This document shows positions 24,121 to 36,932 of a stretch of DNA of 64,000 bases, in pieces. How positions within the stretch are numbered: the first letter of the stretch is position 1; each line of letters starts with the position of its first letter. Made by a program: the position numbers and the translations under genes. The stretch lies in contig NW_027467782.1 in NCBI RefSeq assembly GCF_004210375.1, positions 31,599,276-31,663,275 on the forward strand, given 5' to 3'. The notes beneath the pieces are model-generated. The model had not been told where the DNA came from. It saw only the letters and a program-made list of their open reading frames with translations, and did not search any database. The stretch comes from Tachypleus tridentatus (Eukaryota; Arthropoda; Merostomata; Xiphosura; Limulidae).

Positions 24121-25040
24121 CCAAGCACATAGTGTTCAGCCTTTAAATTTTCTTATACAATAATATCTATTATTTAAAACACAATCCATGAGTTAGGGAA
24201 ACATTTATGGTGGGTTCATCCTTCTCTCAAAGTCTAAGAGTACAATACAAGATTTGGTTCTTCTGTTCTGTAAAGCCATTTTCTTTGCACTAGGGAGGGG
24301 ACACTATACTTTACTTGTTGATTTAAGATAACTAAATGTGAGGGATGCAAAAAGAAAACACTTTTACTATTTTGTGCAAGAGGAACAAAATCCAGCCAAC
24401 TGTCAAAAAAAGGACAGAGTGACACACATGTAGCTTATTAGATTTAGGGCATGTATCTGACTTTACTTTACATGCATGCTTTTGAATCACATGTCAAAGT
24501 TAATTTCATTATTAGTATAGATGTATATGTAGATTTTACTAAGTAATAACAATAAACACATCCAACTTTTTTGTTACTGATCATGTTTTTATTAACCAGG
24601 AAATCACTGCTCATGGTCCTGCAAACAGTTGTGGATTAATGTTATAAAAAATAGCCCTAGTCATTCTTATTCCTCATATCAACTTCATTTAAGGTGGGTG
24701 TAGTGTTTTGTGTCCGTGACTGTGCTGTGCACATTGGAGGAGACACACTCCACTTCAGAGGTGCTACCTGGAAGGGCTGCAGCAGTTGTCACAAGTTGGT
24801 GAATTAGTGAAGAGAAATGTGTGATTTTATAAATGAGAACAGAATGTGATTATATGTAGTTCTTATTGGTGTCTTTTATCACTTCCTTCAGCTGGACAGA
24901 AGATTCATCAATATCAAGGCTGTACTATTTTGATGATCTCTATTCCACTCTTTTAAATTAATAATTTTTTACAAATATTATTCATTGAATACGACTTTAA
25001 TAGTATCTGTTCTTCACTGTATAAATAAAAGCATAAATAT
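24121..25040. other. No recognised gene
   Basis: AT-rich sequence. The segment at 24690-24790 is more GC-rich but has no open frame that resembles ATR or a transposon protein. Confidence 0.4.
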
Positions 25041-25049
25041 TCTTCACTT

Positions 25050-25616
25050 CAAAAAATGCAAAAGGATCAACCAGAAAGTGTTCTGGACTTGGAAGGATGT
25101 AAATAGGCCTTTACAGTTACAACATATCAAGAGTGTTCTTGAAAATGAAAGAACCTACAACATCAAATTACTATGAAAGTGGTAAATTCAAAAGGACACA
25201 ATCCTGATGAAAATAATTTTGAGTTTGAACACCTTTGGTAGACCTGTAACATTGCATCACCATGAAAGTTTTCTCAGCTCTAAATGTTACAAGACCTGTA
25301 ATATTAGGTAGTCATAAAAGTGTTTTTGGTTCTAAACGATGCAAAAAGACCTGTAATAGTCATGAAAGTGTTCTTGGTTCTAAATGATGTAACAAGACCT
25401 ATAATGTCAAATAGTCATGAAATTATTTTTGGTTCTAAAATAATTATTTTACAGATAATAAAATAATGATATTACAGATATCAGATAGTCATGAAAAGGT
25501 CATTGCCCTTGAAAGAAGCAGCAGGCTCTTCATTATTATATCTTCATGGAACTTTCCTTGGCTCAGAAAGTTGTAATGGGACTTGTAATGTTATGATTTC
25601 ATTAAAGTGCTTTTGA
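25050..25616. repeat. Degenerate minisatellite, unit about 55-60 bp
   Basis: The recurring unit is approximately AGTCATGAAAGTGTTCTTGG then TTCTAAATGATGTAACAAGACCTGTAATGTCAAAT. The clearest copies lie at 25310-25435. A second cluster sits at 28935-29125. The two clusters bracket the tandem D repeats. Confidence 0.8.
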
Positions 25617-27355
25617 ATTTAACCCTCTCATCATGAATTCAGTTAAAATGACCAAACACATGACCTCTTTGTACTCATTTCAAGTCTTAAGAAAACTTGG
25701 TAGTCTTTCAGTTAACATTACAAGTCTTTCACACACAACAAAATCATATTTTTTGAAGTATTTTTAACAAACTACAATAAAGGTTTGTCTGTAAATATAT
25801 AATGTATTTGTTTTGAGGATGCAGTGTGTAAAGATTAAAAATATTTTTTTTCTCCTCCAAAAAAGTTTCAGTATTCCTTTGTGCAATTTATAAAACCACT
25901 TAAATACATTTCAAATGTTTTTCCCAGAAAACTTCATATTTCACCTTTCATTTTCTCTACCCTATCTTAAAACCAGATCAGTCAGTTCGATTAATCTCCT
26001 AACCACCATTAAATAAAACTAAATTACCCTCTTTTATTCTTAGAATTGTAACATGAAACTACTTTTGTTTATCTGATGTAGTTTTAAGCTCATAATAGTG
26101 CACATACATTTATAATCAAATTTTGTTTTCTTGCACTTTGAACCTTTTCTAGCTACTATCTGTGCCATTATAAGGTTTAAATCACTTGGAGCACATGCAG
26201 TTCATTTGGGTGCCTTGTGAAACACTTTTATCATATTATTTATTTTATCTAATTTAGTCTTTACTAACCTAAAAAGATCCCTACTTTTATATTTTAGTTA
26301 CTTTTATAATAATAAATAACAAACAAACATGAAAATCAAGAAATAAAGTATTTACCAAAACTTCTTGTTTCTTGCTGTTGATTGTCAGTGAAACTTAAGC
26401 CTGTTTTTTATACTAATGGTAGTAATGCACTAAACAATTATTATTTATTTAAATAATATACTGAAGATCACAGATTAACTATGCGACAAGAGACTTTACA
26501 ATTTTATCCAAGCTAGTCATTGTGATTCCTGTGGGAACCAAAGTTGTATTATAAGTGAAATTCATGCCAACCTAATCAAAACATAATTTAACACATCAAT
26601 TGACAAAAGAAAAGCTTGACTTTCTACTATCTACAAGTAATATGTAATTAAATGTAAGAGAGAATTAGTAACAAATTCTGAAAAGGAGGATGTGACAGAT
26701 GGCAAGGGAGGATCTGATTTTCTATTTGATAGCTCTGTAACCAAATAAAATTGAAAGTAGCAACAATCACAGTTAGTGAGAGATTTGTTTTAGAATTTCG
26801 CACAAAGCTACTTGAGGGCTATCTGTGCTAGCCATCCCTAATTTAGCAGTGTAAGACTAGAGGGAAGGCAGCTAGTCATCGTCACCCACTGCCAACTCTT
26901 GGGCTACTCTTTTACCAACGAATAGTGGGATTGACTGTCACATTATAACGCCCCCACGGCTGAAAGGGCGAGCATGTTTGGTGCGAATGGGATGCGAACC
27001 CACGACCCTCAGATTACTGAGAGTGCACGCCTTAACACGCTTGGCCATGCCGAGCCGTTAGTGAGAGAAACAACAATTTTATAGTAAGTACTTTAAGCTT
27101 AATTTTGTACTTTTTCAAGGGGTGGTGGGTAAAACAGAGAAGAGAAGGAAGAATACTTAGGGAAAATTCAGGATGTTTTTAATATTACCTTGTAGAATTA
27201 AGAACTTAAAACTTACATACTATTAAAATATGGATTACTAGTCAAGTTCTTATGTTATAATAATTGTTGTATCATAAACAAAAAGCAGTTTAGTAAAAGT
27301 TTGAATGTAAGACACTAAAACTTTGTATCATGTGCAGTAAAGGACACCAGGAGTG
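25617..27355. repeat. Dispersed repeat D, copy 1 (interrupted by a SINE)
   Basis: Landmarks shared with the other copies are: CATGACCTCTTTGTACTCATT near the start; AATGGTAGTAATGCACTAAA; ..TCTGATTTTCTATTTGATAGCTCTGTAACC; and near the end GTTTGAATGTAAGACACTAAAACTTTG. The SINE at 26784-27056 splits it. It is non-coding with no terminal repeats recognised. Confidence 0.85.
26784..27056 (-). repeat. tRNA-derived SINE, family A, full length with 12-bp target duplication
   Basis: GTTAGTGAGAGA occurs at 26772-26783 and again at 27057-27068, flanking the element. The minus-strand head has a clear B box (GGGTTCGCATCCC); the body ends with TTTTGTTTT-type sequence at the left. It is inserted in D copy 1 and so is younger than that repeat. 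Confidence 0.95.
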
Positions 27356-28890
27356 AAATAGGGTCGATTTATATGACCAACCATGTGACCTCTTTGTACT
27401 TGTTTAAAATCTTTTTAGATTAAATACTTTTAACTTTCAATATAGTGTGTATATCTTCACAAAATATGGCAGTGTTTAATTTTATATTGTAAGTCTTTAA
27501 CATACAAATATATCATATTTTTAGAAGTATTTCAAATAAAATAAAATAAATATTTGTCCATAAGTATATTGAGTATTTTTTTATTTTTAAAGTCCGTGTG
27601 TCAAGTAATTTTCACATCTAAATTAAAAATACTTTTCCTTATCTCAAAGTCTCAACATTCCTTTATTTAATCCCTAAGACTTCCTAAATACATTTGAAAC
27701 TGTTTCTTTTAACAAAATTTGATAATATATGTATATTATTTCTCTAACCCACTTCAAAATGAGATTGGTAATTACGATTAACTGTGCAACCATAAAAATA
27801 AAATAAAATCTGAATTACCTACTTTAATTTCTATAATGACTTCGTATAGTAATATAACAACCCATTTGTTTATCCTAATTAGCTTTAGGTTTGTAACAAT
27901 ATGCATTTATTTATATTTAAATTTAATTGTTTTATTGATTTTGAGACATGACTTACTACTCTCTGGATGCTTATAAGTTGTAAATAACTCCGGGAATGTG
28001 CAGCTCCATTATGCTATTGAATTACATTACCAACGAGCTACTAAAGCTAGTAAAAGCAGCTTACATGTGAACCTCAAGAAGCATCTTTATTTTATTATAC
28101 ATAAAAATAACCATGAAAAACAAGAAATAAAATACATCACAAATATTTTTTTGTTTGCTCTCGGTTGTTAAAGAGAGTTAACCCTAATTTTTGTATACTA
28201 TTTATTCATTGTATTGCAATTAATGAGTTTTATTTAATTAAATACTACTCCAAACAATATAAACTAATAACATGCAAAAAAGTATACAAATTCCATTACC
28301 CTCAAAATTTTTCTGGCTTTCTGACTAGAACAATGGTCATTACAAATTAATCCAAGCTAGTCATTAAATTTCTTAGAGGAACATTGTTCATACTCTGAGA
28401 GAAACTGACATTTAACTGTTCAGAATAGAATGTTATACAACACGGCATTTGATAGATGAAAACCTTGAGTGTCTGCTGGTTATAGGTAATATATAATTAA
28501 ATGTATGAGTGAACTAGTAATGAATTATGAAAGAAAAGATGTGATGGGTGGGTGTGGCAGAATGGGTCTGATTTTATATTTGATAACTCTGTAACCAAAC
28601 AACGTTGAGGACTATAATAAAAGTGGTTTACCTGAGCAATGACAATTTTATGGAGAATAGTTTATGTACAATTTCATACTTTTTTAAAGGATGATGACAG
28701 GATAGGGAAAATTCTGTATTTTTCAAATATTACCTTATAGAGTTAAGAACTTAAAACTTATATGCTATTAAAATATAGATTATTAGCTAATATTTTATGC
28801 TATTCTAATTGGTATAACATAACCATAAAGTTATTTAATAAACATTTTAATGTGTGACACTAAACCCTCGTGTTATGCACTGTAAAAATA
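27356..28890. repeat. Dispersed repeat D, copy 2, tandem with copy 1
   Basis: It starts directly after copy 1 with ..ATGACCAACCATGTGACCTC and ends near AATGTGTGACACTAAACCCTCGTGTT. It carries the same order of landmarks as copies 1, 3 and 4. Confidence 0.85.
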
Positions 28891-28934
28891 TCTCAGTGGA
28901 TAGGGTAAAAGGATGCAATGGGATACATAGCATC

Positions 28935-29125
28935 ATATCCTCATTAAAATGTTTTTTGCTCTGAAAGATGCAGTAGGGTTTATATTATTACATCTTCATG
29001 AAATTGTTTGTGGCTCAGAAAAATGTAAGAGGAACTTTGTTCTAAAGGATGCAACAGGACCTGTAAATCAGATCTTTGCGAGTGTATTTGACTCTGAAAG
29101 ATGTAAAAGGTCCTCTAACATTAAT
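28935..29125. repeat. Degenerate minisatellite, second cluster
   Basis: Units such as TTGCTCTGAAAGATGCAGTAGGG and TTCTAAAGGATGCAACAGGACCTGTAA resemble those at 25050-25616. It lies just right of D copy 2. Confidence 0.65.
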
Positions 29126-29599
29126 AGAGAGTGAGAGTGCTCTTTACTTTCAAGTATGTGACAAGAATTGTTTACCTCACCATGATTCTGAACAATCATC
29201 AGATCAACAGGAAATTGCTCTTTACTATAAAAAATTTAATATAATATCTAGCATTAAATTTTTAAGCAATCGTACACTGCTCTAAAGTGCAGATCTGTTA
29301 TTAATTCATACCAACTATCAGTTAAATGCTCTTTTATTAGATATAAAAAAATGTTTGTACAGAATTGCTCTATCATAGAAGAAAGAGAGAATATTAAACA
29401 TTTATCTTATAAAGATATAACAGAATATGATCCTCAAAGGTAAAGTGCACTAGTAGATGTATCATCAATATTATATTTTCATAATGTGTATTACTAAAAG
29501 TGTTTTAGTACAAAAAAACATTAATATATTTATGAAAGCTTTAACTGCACCTACAAAAATGTTGATCTTTATTTGTGTCTCTAACACAGATGCTTTGTT

Positions 29600-29795
29600 T
29601 TTGTTTTAAGATATTCACAGAAACTTATTCATTGGCCATCTGCACTAGACACCCACAATTTTTTAACTGACAATTTTGAGGAAAAACAACTAGTTATCAA
29701 AATCCACTGCCAACTCTTGTCTGACTACTCAGTATGATTTGGTTGTCATGCTTACAATGCATGCACAGCCTCAAAGTGTAAAGCATGATTTTTAT
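29600..29795 (-). repeat. SINE family A, strongly diverged
   Basis: The order of motifs GGCCATCTGCACTAGACACCC, CCACTGCCAACTCTTG and GACTACTCAG follows the SINE-A body. The tRNA head is unrecognisable. Confidence 0.55.
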
Positions 29796-29902
29796 TTCTA
29801 GTAATAAATGGTGGACAGGCATATGAAAAAGTCAAGCATATTAACCAGTAATCTAAAGTTGTAAAAAAGAATAACATAAATAAATATGAACTTCATACAT
29901 AC

Positions 29903-30022
29903 CTGTTTTCAACAACTAAAAAGTGGAATATAGTAGCAACTCCTTGTGGGTGAAACTGAAGAAGGGGCAGTAAAGCAGTCATCACCTGGTTAAGAAGGGA
30001 TCCAAGAGATTGCAATTCCACA
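29903..30022 (-). CDS. ATR: ATR-like exon (LGSLLNQVMTALLPL block)
   Basis: It encodes VELQSLGSLLNQVMTALLPL then LQFHPQGVATIFHFLVVENR. This matches ATR LGSLLSHVIVALLPLIHIQPKET..IFHYLIIENR. Acceptor TTTGTGTCAG, donor GTATGT; it starts with one base completing a split codon with the exon at 33555 and ends in phase 2. It is intact. Confidence 0.95.
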
Positions 30023-30309
30023 CTGACACAAAGAAACAAAAGGTTAAATTCTGTATTATATAATTTTTTAATGATTAGTCATACTTTCATATGCCTGAAC
30101 ATGCAACTATGACCAAATCCCTAAAACCATGATATTTTATGAAAACTGAAATTAGGATGCCATATTATAAATATGCTAATAAAAAACTAAAACAAAAACA
30201 TAAACATGTAATGCACATAAACAGCACTTATGAAAACCAGATTTTGAGTGAGAACTGATAACAAAAATGGACAATTTCTATTTTGGTCCTAAAATATGTT
30301 ATAGATTCT

Positions 30310-31285
30310 TAACTTTTAACTCTTTCAACATGGGCTCGGTCAATTTGACCAACCATGTGACCTCTTTGTACTCATTTAAAATCTCTTTTGACATAATACT
30401 TCTAACCTTAAATAATAGTGTGCATATCTTCCCATAGTTTGGCAGTTTTCAGTTAATGTTATAAGTGTTACACAAACAAGAAAAATATTTTTAGTGAAGT
30501 ATTTTCAATAAACTAGAGTAAAGATTTGTCAGTGAATATATGGATCACTCCATTTGCAAAGTAATTTTTATGTTGAGATTAAAAATACTTTTCTCAATCT
30601 CAAAAATTCCAAATTTCCTTTGTGTCATCCCCAAAACCTTTTATAGACATTTTAAATGTTTGTTTCCAGTAACTATTTACATTTCATCTGTTATTTTCTC
30701 TACCCTAACTCAAAATGCGATCAGTCATTTTGGCTGACCTGGTAACTGTAAATAAAAACCTGAAATTTACATATACCTGTTAAGAACAGAATGTAATATA
30801 TCATTTGACACATAAAAACCTTAATTTCCTATTGTTTATAGGTAGTATGTAGTTAAATGTACAAGAGAACTATTAACATATCTTGAAAGAGAGGGTGTGA
30901 CAGGTAGGTGTGGTAAAGGGGTTTTCTATTTATATCTCTGTTATCATGCAAAATTGAAGACAATAAAAATATGGTTTGCCTGAGCAATAACAATTGTATA
31001 GTGAGTAACGAATGTTTAATTTCTTAATTTTTCAAAGAATTGTGAAAAAAATAAAGATGACAAGATACTTAGCAAAAATACATAATGTGTGTCATACTAA
31101 GGGAAATTCAGAATTTGAGTTAACATTGTCTTGTAAAAGTAGGAGCTTAAAACGTATACTGTTAAAGCATGGATTATTAGCTAAGCTTATATGCTACATT
31201 AATTGGTACAACATAAACAAAAATTAGTTTAATAAAATATTGAATGTAAGACACTAAAACTTTGTGTCATGGTCAGTGAAGAATA
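30310..31285. repeat. Dispersed repeat D, copy 3
   Basis: It runs from CATGGGCTCGGTCAATTTGA..GTGACCTCTTTGTACTC to GAATGTAAGACACTAAAACTTTGTGTCATG, in the same orientation as copies 1 and 2 but with an internal deletion relative to them. Confidence 0.85.
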
Positions 31286-31429
31286 CATGGGTCAAATGAG
31301 TTAATAGTTACTGAAGAGATGAGATAGACAGATGGAATCTTACCTTCACATTATGACAACGAGATAAGTAGACTGATCCTAACCTTCATACATAACTAAA
31401 AGACAGATTTTTTACATTTAAGATCGCCA

Positions 31430-32645
31430 GGAAAGTTTACAGATTTCAACCACTACAAATCATTCAACTTCAGTAAATTAACTTCAGACATTGAATATCT
31501 TTGTTGATAAAAAGTCAGCTTGTAAGCAGTGTCAAGCCATCCAAAAATAAACAACTGGCTAGCTTAAGCAAAGTGTAACAATATCAACTCAAAATTAATT
31601 TGCTTGTCATGGACCTGGACTGTCAATACAATATTCAGTTCTAGACAGATAGAAAAGTCAGTATAGTTTATAAGTTTTTAAAAATTCTTGTATATTGACT
31701 AATATTTGCAATACTACTATCACAAACCGTAGTTATTGTTTTTGTTGTTGTTTGTATATTAAAATATATTTGTGTTAAGAAAATTGTGTGTATCAATTTT
31801 GTTAGCAAATATCATAAATTTGATACATATCAAAATTCAATTAACTTCTAAATTAAAATTTCACATGAGAAATCCTTATAACATCTAGTTAGCTTTATCA
31901 AATGTTTCTTAAGAAGAAATATTTTATTTCATGTCCATTAACGAATTTCTACATGGATTCAGTCGATTTGACCAATTTCGTAATCACCATATAAAAATAC
32001 AAAACCAATATAAATTATGCTTTTTTTTTACTCAAGAATGACTACAGATTACAAAACATAAATGTTTAGACACAACTGCTTAAATCTCATGACATTATAC
32101 ATTTATATAGATTTACTATTTTCATAATATTGACTTTTCAGCCTGTTTGGCTAACAATTCAGAAGTTACAATGCCACAGTGCATGTTTGCTAATGTTAAT
32201 GTATCCAATAATATAAAACTGACCTTTAGGTTTTACAAAGTGACCTATATCATCTGCATTTTAGTGGACTAGTATTTGGTAAAATACAGTCATATACAAT
32301 TATTATAAATTGTATATTTATATAGAACATTACTATTTAAAAAACAAATTTTCTTAAACTAATTTATCTCAAAATGTAGAGCAGTAAATAACAAAGTAAG
32401 CAAACAATTATCAGTTTTAGTTACAACCTATGTCCTCATTGCTGTTTGTCTTAGCTTGCTAAGCCTTCAGAAATGTCCCATGTGGAGGTTATGAAACAAA
32501 ATTTTCTTTTTGATATTTTATATGTACATTAGAACAATCAAACAGTTATAAATTACTATACTGATAACATAGAATTCCATTATAATTTATCAAGTTTAAA
32601 AACTAAACTGTATTTGTATGAAATAAAACAGGAAATCTAGAACAG
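31430..32645. repeat. LTR-related dispersed repeat (segments C and A)
   Basis: 31430-31860 matches 53580-53990 (..TGGCTAGCTTAAGC..TCAACTCAAAATTAATTTGCTTGTCATGGACCT..). 31950-32640 matches 51215-51775 (..TTGCTAAGCCTTCAGAAATG..CATGTGGAGGTTATGAAAC..). Near it, 33168-33203 (ATGGCCTTTGACATGTGACC) matches 55309-55345. These are pieces of the element around the Gypsy pol fragment at 52.4-53.0 kb. Confidence 0.75.
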
Positions 32646-33554
32646 GCTAAAGACTCAAATTAGCAGCATGAAGGTTTGTTTCGAAAGAAAGAGAGGACAC
32701 CATCACATTTGAAAATGGCTAGGAAAATCATTAAAAAAATATTCTGAGCTTCTGATTGTTTTTTCAGATCATATATAGAAGTAAATGTATATACAAGACC
32801 ATTTCTCAAAATGAAAAGATACGATTCAACAAATATTGTTATAGTTTAGAAAATTAAAAGGATAAAAGTGTTTTTTTTTTTTATTTCAGCTTATCCATTT
32901 GAGTTCCTAGTTGGTACATCTACAGACGTTGTGTTTTTTACATCACAAGCATTTAATTTGAACCAGTGCTACATTCAACACAACACAAAACATATAAAAA
33001 TTGAAGTTTTGGTGTATTTGTTTAATACTTACTTTTAAACTACAAAATTAAATACTGTATAATATCAAAATTTGAATTATAATCTACAGTTTGATACCAG
33101 AAATAGAGATAAATTCATAAAACTGTATTTCAATAAAATTTTGAATGCAACTTAATAAATGTAATAACATGGCCTTTGACATGTGACCCATCTGAAAAGG
33201 GTTAATAAAAGTCATATTATTCCCTGCACAATGCAATGCAATACTGACTAATCACGAGTACACACTCCCAATAGATGTGAAAGATAAGTCTACAAAGATC
33301 ATAAACACTTAAGACAACAAACCACATCAAATCAAAGTAGAAGTTATTAAAGAAATATTTATAAAATATTAGACACAATGAAAGAATATTATTTTCAAAA
33401 TTGTTTTTTAGAGTTTTCTACACTTTTACCATTTTCAAGACCCTATGGAATCAATAAAATTATAAAAAAATGTGTTTAAGTTAAGAAATTTCATTAGATA
33501 AGTAGATTAATTAAAAGTTACTTTTCTTGCAATTGCAAAGTAAAGAAAATATAC
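32646..33554. other. AT-rich intron
   Basis: No exon is recognised. The only feature is the short repeat-related stretch at 33168-33203, also seen at 55309-55345. Confidence 0.4.
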
Positions 33555-33712
33555 TTATGAACAAAAGTGTTCCAGGCTTGAGTACAAATTTGAGGGAAAT
33601 CTTCCTCAGTAAAATGAATAGCTATCTTTAGAGTAGCCATCACTTTCATCCTCACTGCAGTAATGTGCTTTGGACCCATTAGCTCCATAATAGAATTTAA
33701 ACTTCCTAATGC
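33555..33712 (-). CDS. ATR: ATR-like exon (LMGPKH block)
   Basis: It encodes ALGSLNSIMELMGPKHITAV then RMKVMATLKIAIHFTEEDFP and QICTQAWNTFVH. This aligns with ATR ALNSLMSLMKLMGPKHVSSVRVKMMTTLRTGLRF..DFPELCCRAWDCFV. The LMGPKH motif is one of the most recognisable in the ATR solenoid. Acceptor TATTTTAG, donor GTATAT, phases 0 and 2. It is intact. Confidence 0.96.
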
Positions 33713-35023
33713 CTAAAATAAATGAGAAAATTAGTTTTAGATATAAAAGTTCTCTTTATGTATTTAATGAATTTTGAGCAGTTGTAAAGTTCTAGATTTT
33801 TTGTTTTATGAAAAAAAAGTGTCCAGGTTTTAAACATGAAAACTCAAATATATACTACCAAAAATTAAGCACATAAGTGTCATACAGTGACACTGGTAAA
33901 ACTTCTTACGTTTGTTTAAAATAAACCTGTCCAACAACAGTAATTAAATGAAATTTCTGATGATATAAAGATAGGGATGTTGCAGCTACAGTTTACATTT
34001 TAAAACTCGATACACTTAAGAGAAACTGCTACAATCTCTATACAGAATAACAAACATTTCATGTTTGCAAAACTACAAAAAATTCATTGATGTTGTATCA
34101 CTAAGTTTAATACTAGCAAGTCAGTTCTTTAAAAACCTTAGAAACCAACAAAATTTCTTAATATTTCATTAATGTCCACAATTAGTTAAACAGGATGGAA
34201 TACAATTATGTAACTACTCAAAATATTGTCCAATATTTGGATGTGTTGTTCCTACAGGCAAGCTTATCAATCCTTGTATTTAATGTATTTAGAGGTAGGA
34301 AATAATTAAATGTAAGCCTAATACTACAATATGAAGCTGATTGGTTCCATATATAAAGCACAAACCATATTCAAGAAACACTTCTATGGGTAAATGGTAC
34401 ATACCAGAGTACTGACCATTAGTGACAAAACATGCACCATACTCTAATTAACTCTAAAAATAACATATCCAAATATCCTACAAAATTAAACTATATTTTC
34501 TGTGAATAGATAACTGTGTTCCATTCAGTATTAAGTCTATAATTTTTTTTCCTATGATAAATTCATGGGAGGATAACGATGAAGAAAGAGCTCGTTCTTT
34601 TATTGGAGCTAAGATGGTTAACTTCATCACCTTCATCCAGCATGATCAACTCTAGTTCTTATAACGTACAACCTATAGTTACTATTTTGGATGATTACAT
34701 CAGTTTCAACAATTCTTAGGATAAATGATACATAACTGGAACAGCACCTTACTAACATACAGACTTTTACTTTCAACCATAAGAGCTTTGTCCAACTGTA
34801 TGAGTCAAATAATGGGATTCACGGTTACTTTCATAACAAACTCACAACTGAAAGCATGAAGAATGTTCAGTAGCATTATATGTCAAACCCTGGACCCTAC
34901 AAGCTAACCACTGGGCAATGCCAAGCCTGTATTATTCATACAGGGAGTCTTTGCTCTTTCATAAATATTTATTTACATAAATTTCACTTTCATATTTTCA
35001 ATATGACTTTAAGATTATAAAGT
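33713..35023. other. AT-rich intron with a possible tRNA-derived fragment
   Basis: A minus-strand stretch near 34880-34925 (CCTGGACCCTACAAGCTAACCACTGGGCAATGCCAAG) resembles a tRNA-derived SINE head. Otherwise nothing is recognised. Confidence 0.35.
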
Positions 35024-35210
35024 TTTTTTTTACTAAATAATGATAACAATAGTTTAACTTAGAAAACCAATCATAAACAAACATGTTTTTTTTACTAACT
35101 AATGATAACAATAGTTTAACTTAGAAAACCAATCATAAACAAACATGTTTTTTTATACTAAATAATGATAACAATAGTTTAACTTAGAAAACCAATAATA
35201 AACAAACATG
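35024..35210. repeat. Tandem triplication of a 62-bp unit
   Basis: Three adjacent copies of ACTAAATAATGATAACAATA then GTTTAACTTAGAAAACCAATCATAAACAAACATG plus a T-tract, nearly identical. This is a recent local duplication in an intron. Confidence 0.93.
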
Positions 35211-35342
35211 TGATATACATAGAATTTTATGGAACTGATTTTACTTTCTTTTAAGATAAATAAAATAAAATATACAAATGAATCACAAAACTTTCAAGCA
35301 ATAAATTTAAATTTCCTAATTATCATGTAATAAAACACCTAC

Positions 35343-35435
35343 TAGTTTCTTTTCCTCTAATGGAAAATTTGCATTAAGCAACTGGGAATCAAAGAAAGCA
35401 AGAAAACCCAAAAGTCGTGGCTGTAAAAATTTGGC
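35343..35435 (-). CDS. ATR: ATR-like exon (LQPRLLGFLAFF block)
   Basis: It encodes AKFLQPRLLGFLAFFDSQLL then NANFPLEEKKL. This matches ATR ADYLQPKLLGILAFFNMQLLSSSVGIEDKKM. Acceptor ..AATCCATAG, donor GTAGGT, 31 codons in phase 0/0, so it fits between the exons at 36756 and 33712 with no residue missing. Confidence 0.95.
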
Positions 35436-36755
35436 CTATGGATTAAAATAAAGCAATCAATTAAAGGTTATAATAACTTTTTACTGATTTAAAAATGAAT
35501 TTCAATTCCTCTTCACAAAAGTTATAACAAATACCAACTTATTTTATTAATGAAGCTATTTGCTCTGGTTATGTTTCTTACTCTACTTTTAGTTGTGTTG
35601 TAAAATTATACCTGGTACTTATTTCCTACATATACAATATTACAATAATTGCTGTAATATAATGTTTAAGTATATAATTCTTAGGTAAATATACTTCTGA
35701 CAACTTTAATTTTCATAAAGATTGCGAGCTCACAATTCCCGTAGCTTGTAATTATTAAAATTGCTTTATTTGAAAGCATGTCCATATTACAGTTACGAGA
35801 AGTCTGTTTGTGGCCCCTGACTCAAAAAGTTTGTGCACCACTGCTGTAAATACTTTACTCTGAACAATGCTAAACTTATGTTATGTTAACTTATAATTTC
35901 CTTGTATAAATACCAGAATTTTAAAGTCAGATACAAGTAACTGACCAATATGACTCATCAAGAGTAAATAACTGACAAATTTTACTCAGAAACAATCATT
36001 TGGAATTTTTCTGGATACTTCAAGTCTCAAGTTTTTGAGAAATATTAATATTCAAGGTGATTCTCAATTCACACTTTATTCAGCCAGCCTTTTAAATTTA
36101 TTACTTTCCATACATGGCTGCATGCTTTTAATATATTCTGCATAATGTACTGTATTAAAAAAAGTGCAAATATTTTAGTTTATAATGTAAAGATTTAAAA
36201 CAAAATTGTCATCAAAGTACACTAGATGTGAATTCTCCTAGATGTTTCATTTTTTTAACGTTTTCAAAGATTTAGAAAAGTTTCTTACACACCAAACATT
36301 CACAAATACTTTTTTTTAATTTATATTAATTAGATGAAGTTCTAAAACTTAGGTTTCTTTTAAATATTTAAGTAGTTTTACTTATTCAATTAGCTCTCAG
36401 GAAATTAGAATTTTACTAAAAGTAAATATATTAAACAAGTGGTTATTACTGATACTTCTTCACTTAATATTAACAATTCCATTTACTTTGAATGGCCATA
36501 ATGTTTATTTTAACTAACAATTCAACATTAACTGTCCACAAAAAGGAGATACAGGGAAAAATCTCAGTCAAGATGCTACCAAAAGAAATTCCAACTAAAC
36601 TTATAATAGTTTGATACAGCATGTCAGTTTTTATTTATCTTTATTGAGATATTTGCCCAAAATTTACATTTTACAGCACAGAATCAGATTTTTTATTTGT
36701 TGTAGATATGTAATGCAACTTTTTAAGTATTTCAAATTTCAACTGTAGCCATTAC
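35436..36755. other. AT-rich intron, nothing recognised
   Basis: No exon-like or transposon-like sequence. Confidence 0.4.
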
Positions 36756-36932
36756 TATATCTTCTGGTTTTGTAATAGGCTTTGTTCCATCATAACTTTC
36801 ATCTTTCCATGCCAACATTGCAAGTCCACTAAAGACTTGTTCATAGTGAGTGCTGATGTGAAGAAGTAATTCATTATGTATTCTCTGGTAATCACATCTC
36901 AACAAGCTGCCTATCTCAATATTAGTCTCAGT
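36756..36932 (-). CDS. ATR: ATR-like exon (IGSLLRCDYQRIHNELLL block)
   Basis: It encodes TETNIEIGSLLRCDYQRIHN then ELLLHISTHYEQVFSGLAML and AWKDESYDGTKPITKPEDI. This matches ATR NETEIELGSLLRQDFQGLHNELLLRIGEHYQQVFNGLSIL. Acceptor CTTATTTTTAG, donor GTAATG, 59 codons, phase 0/0. It is intact. Confidence 0.96.
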
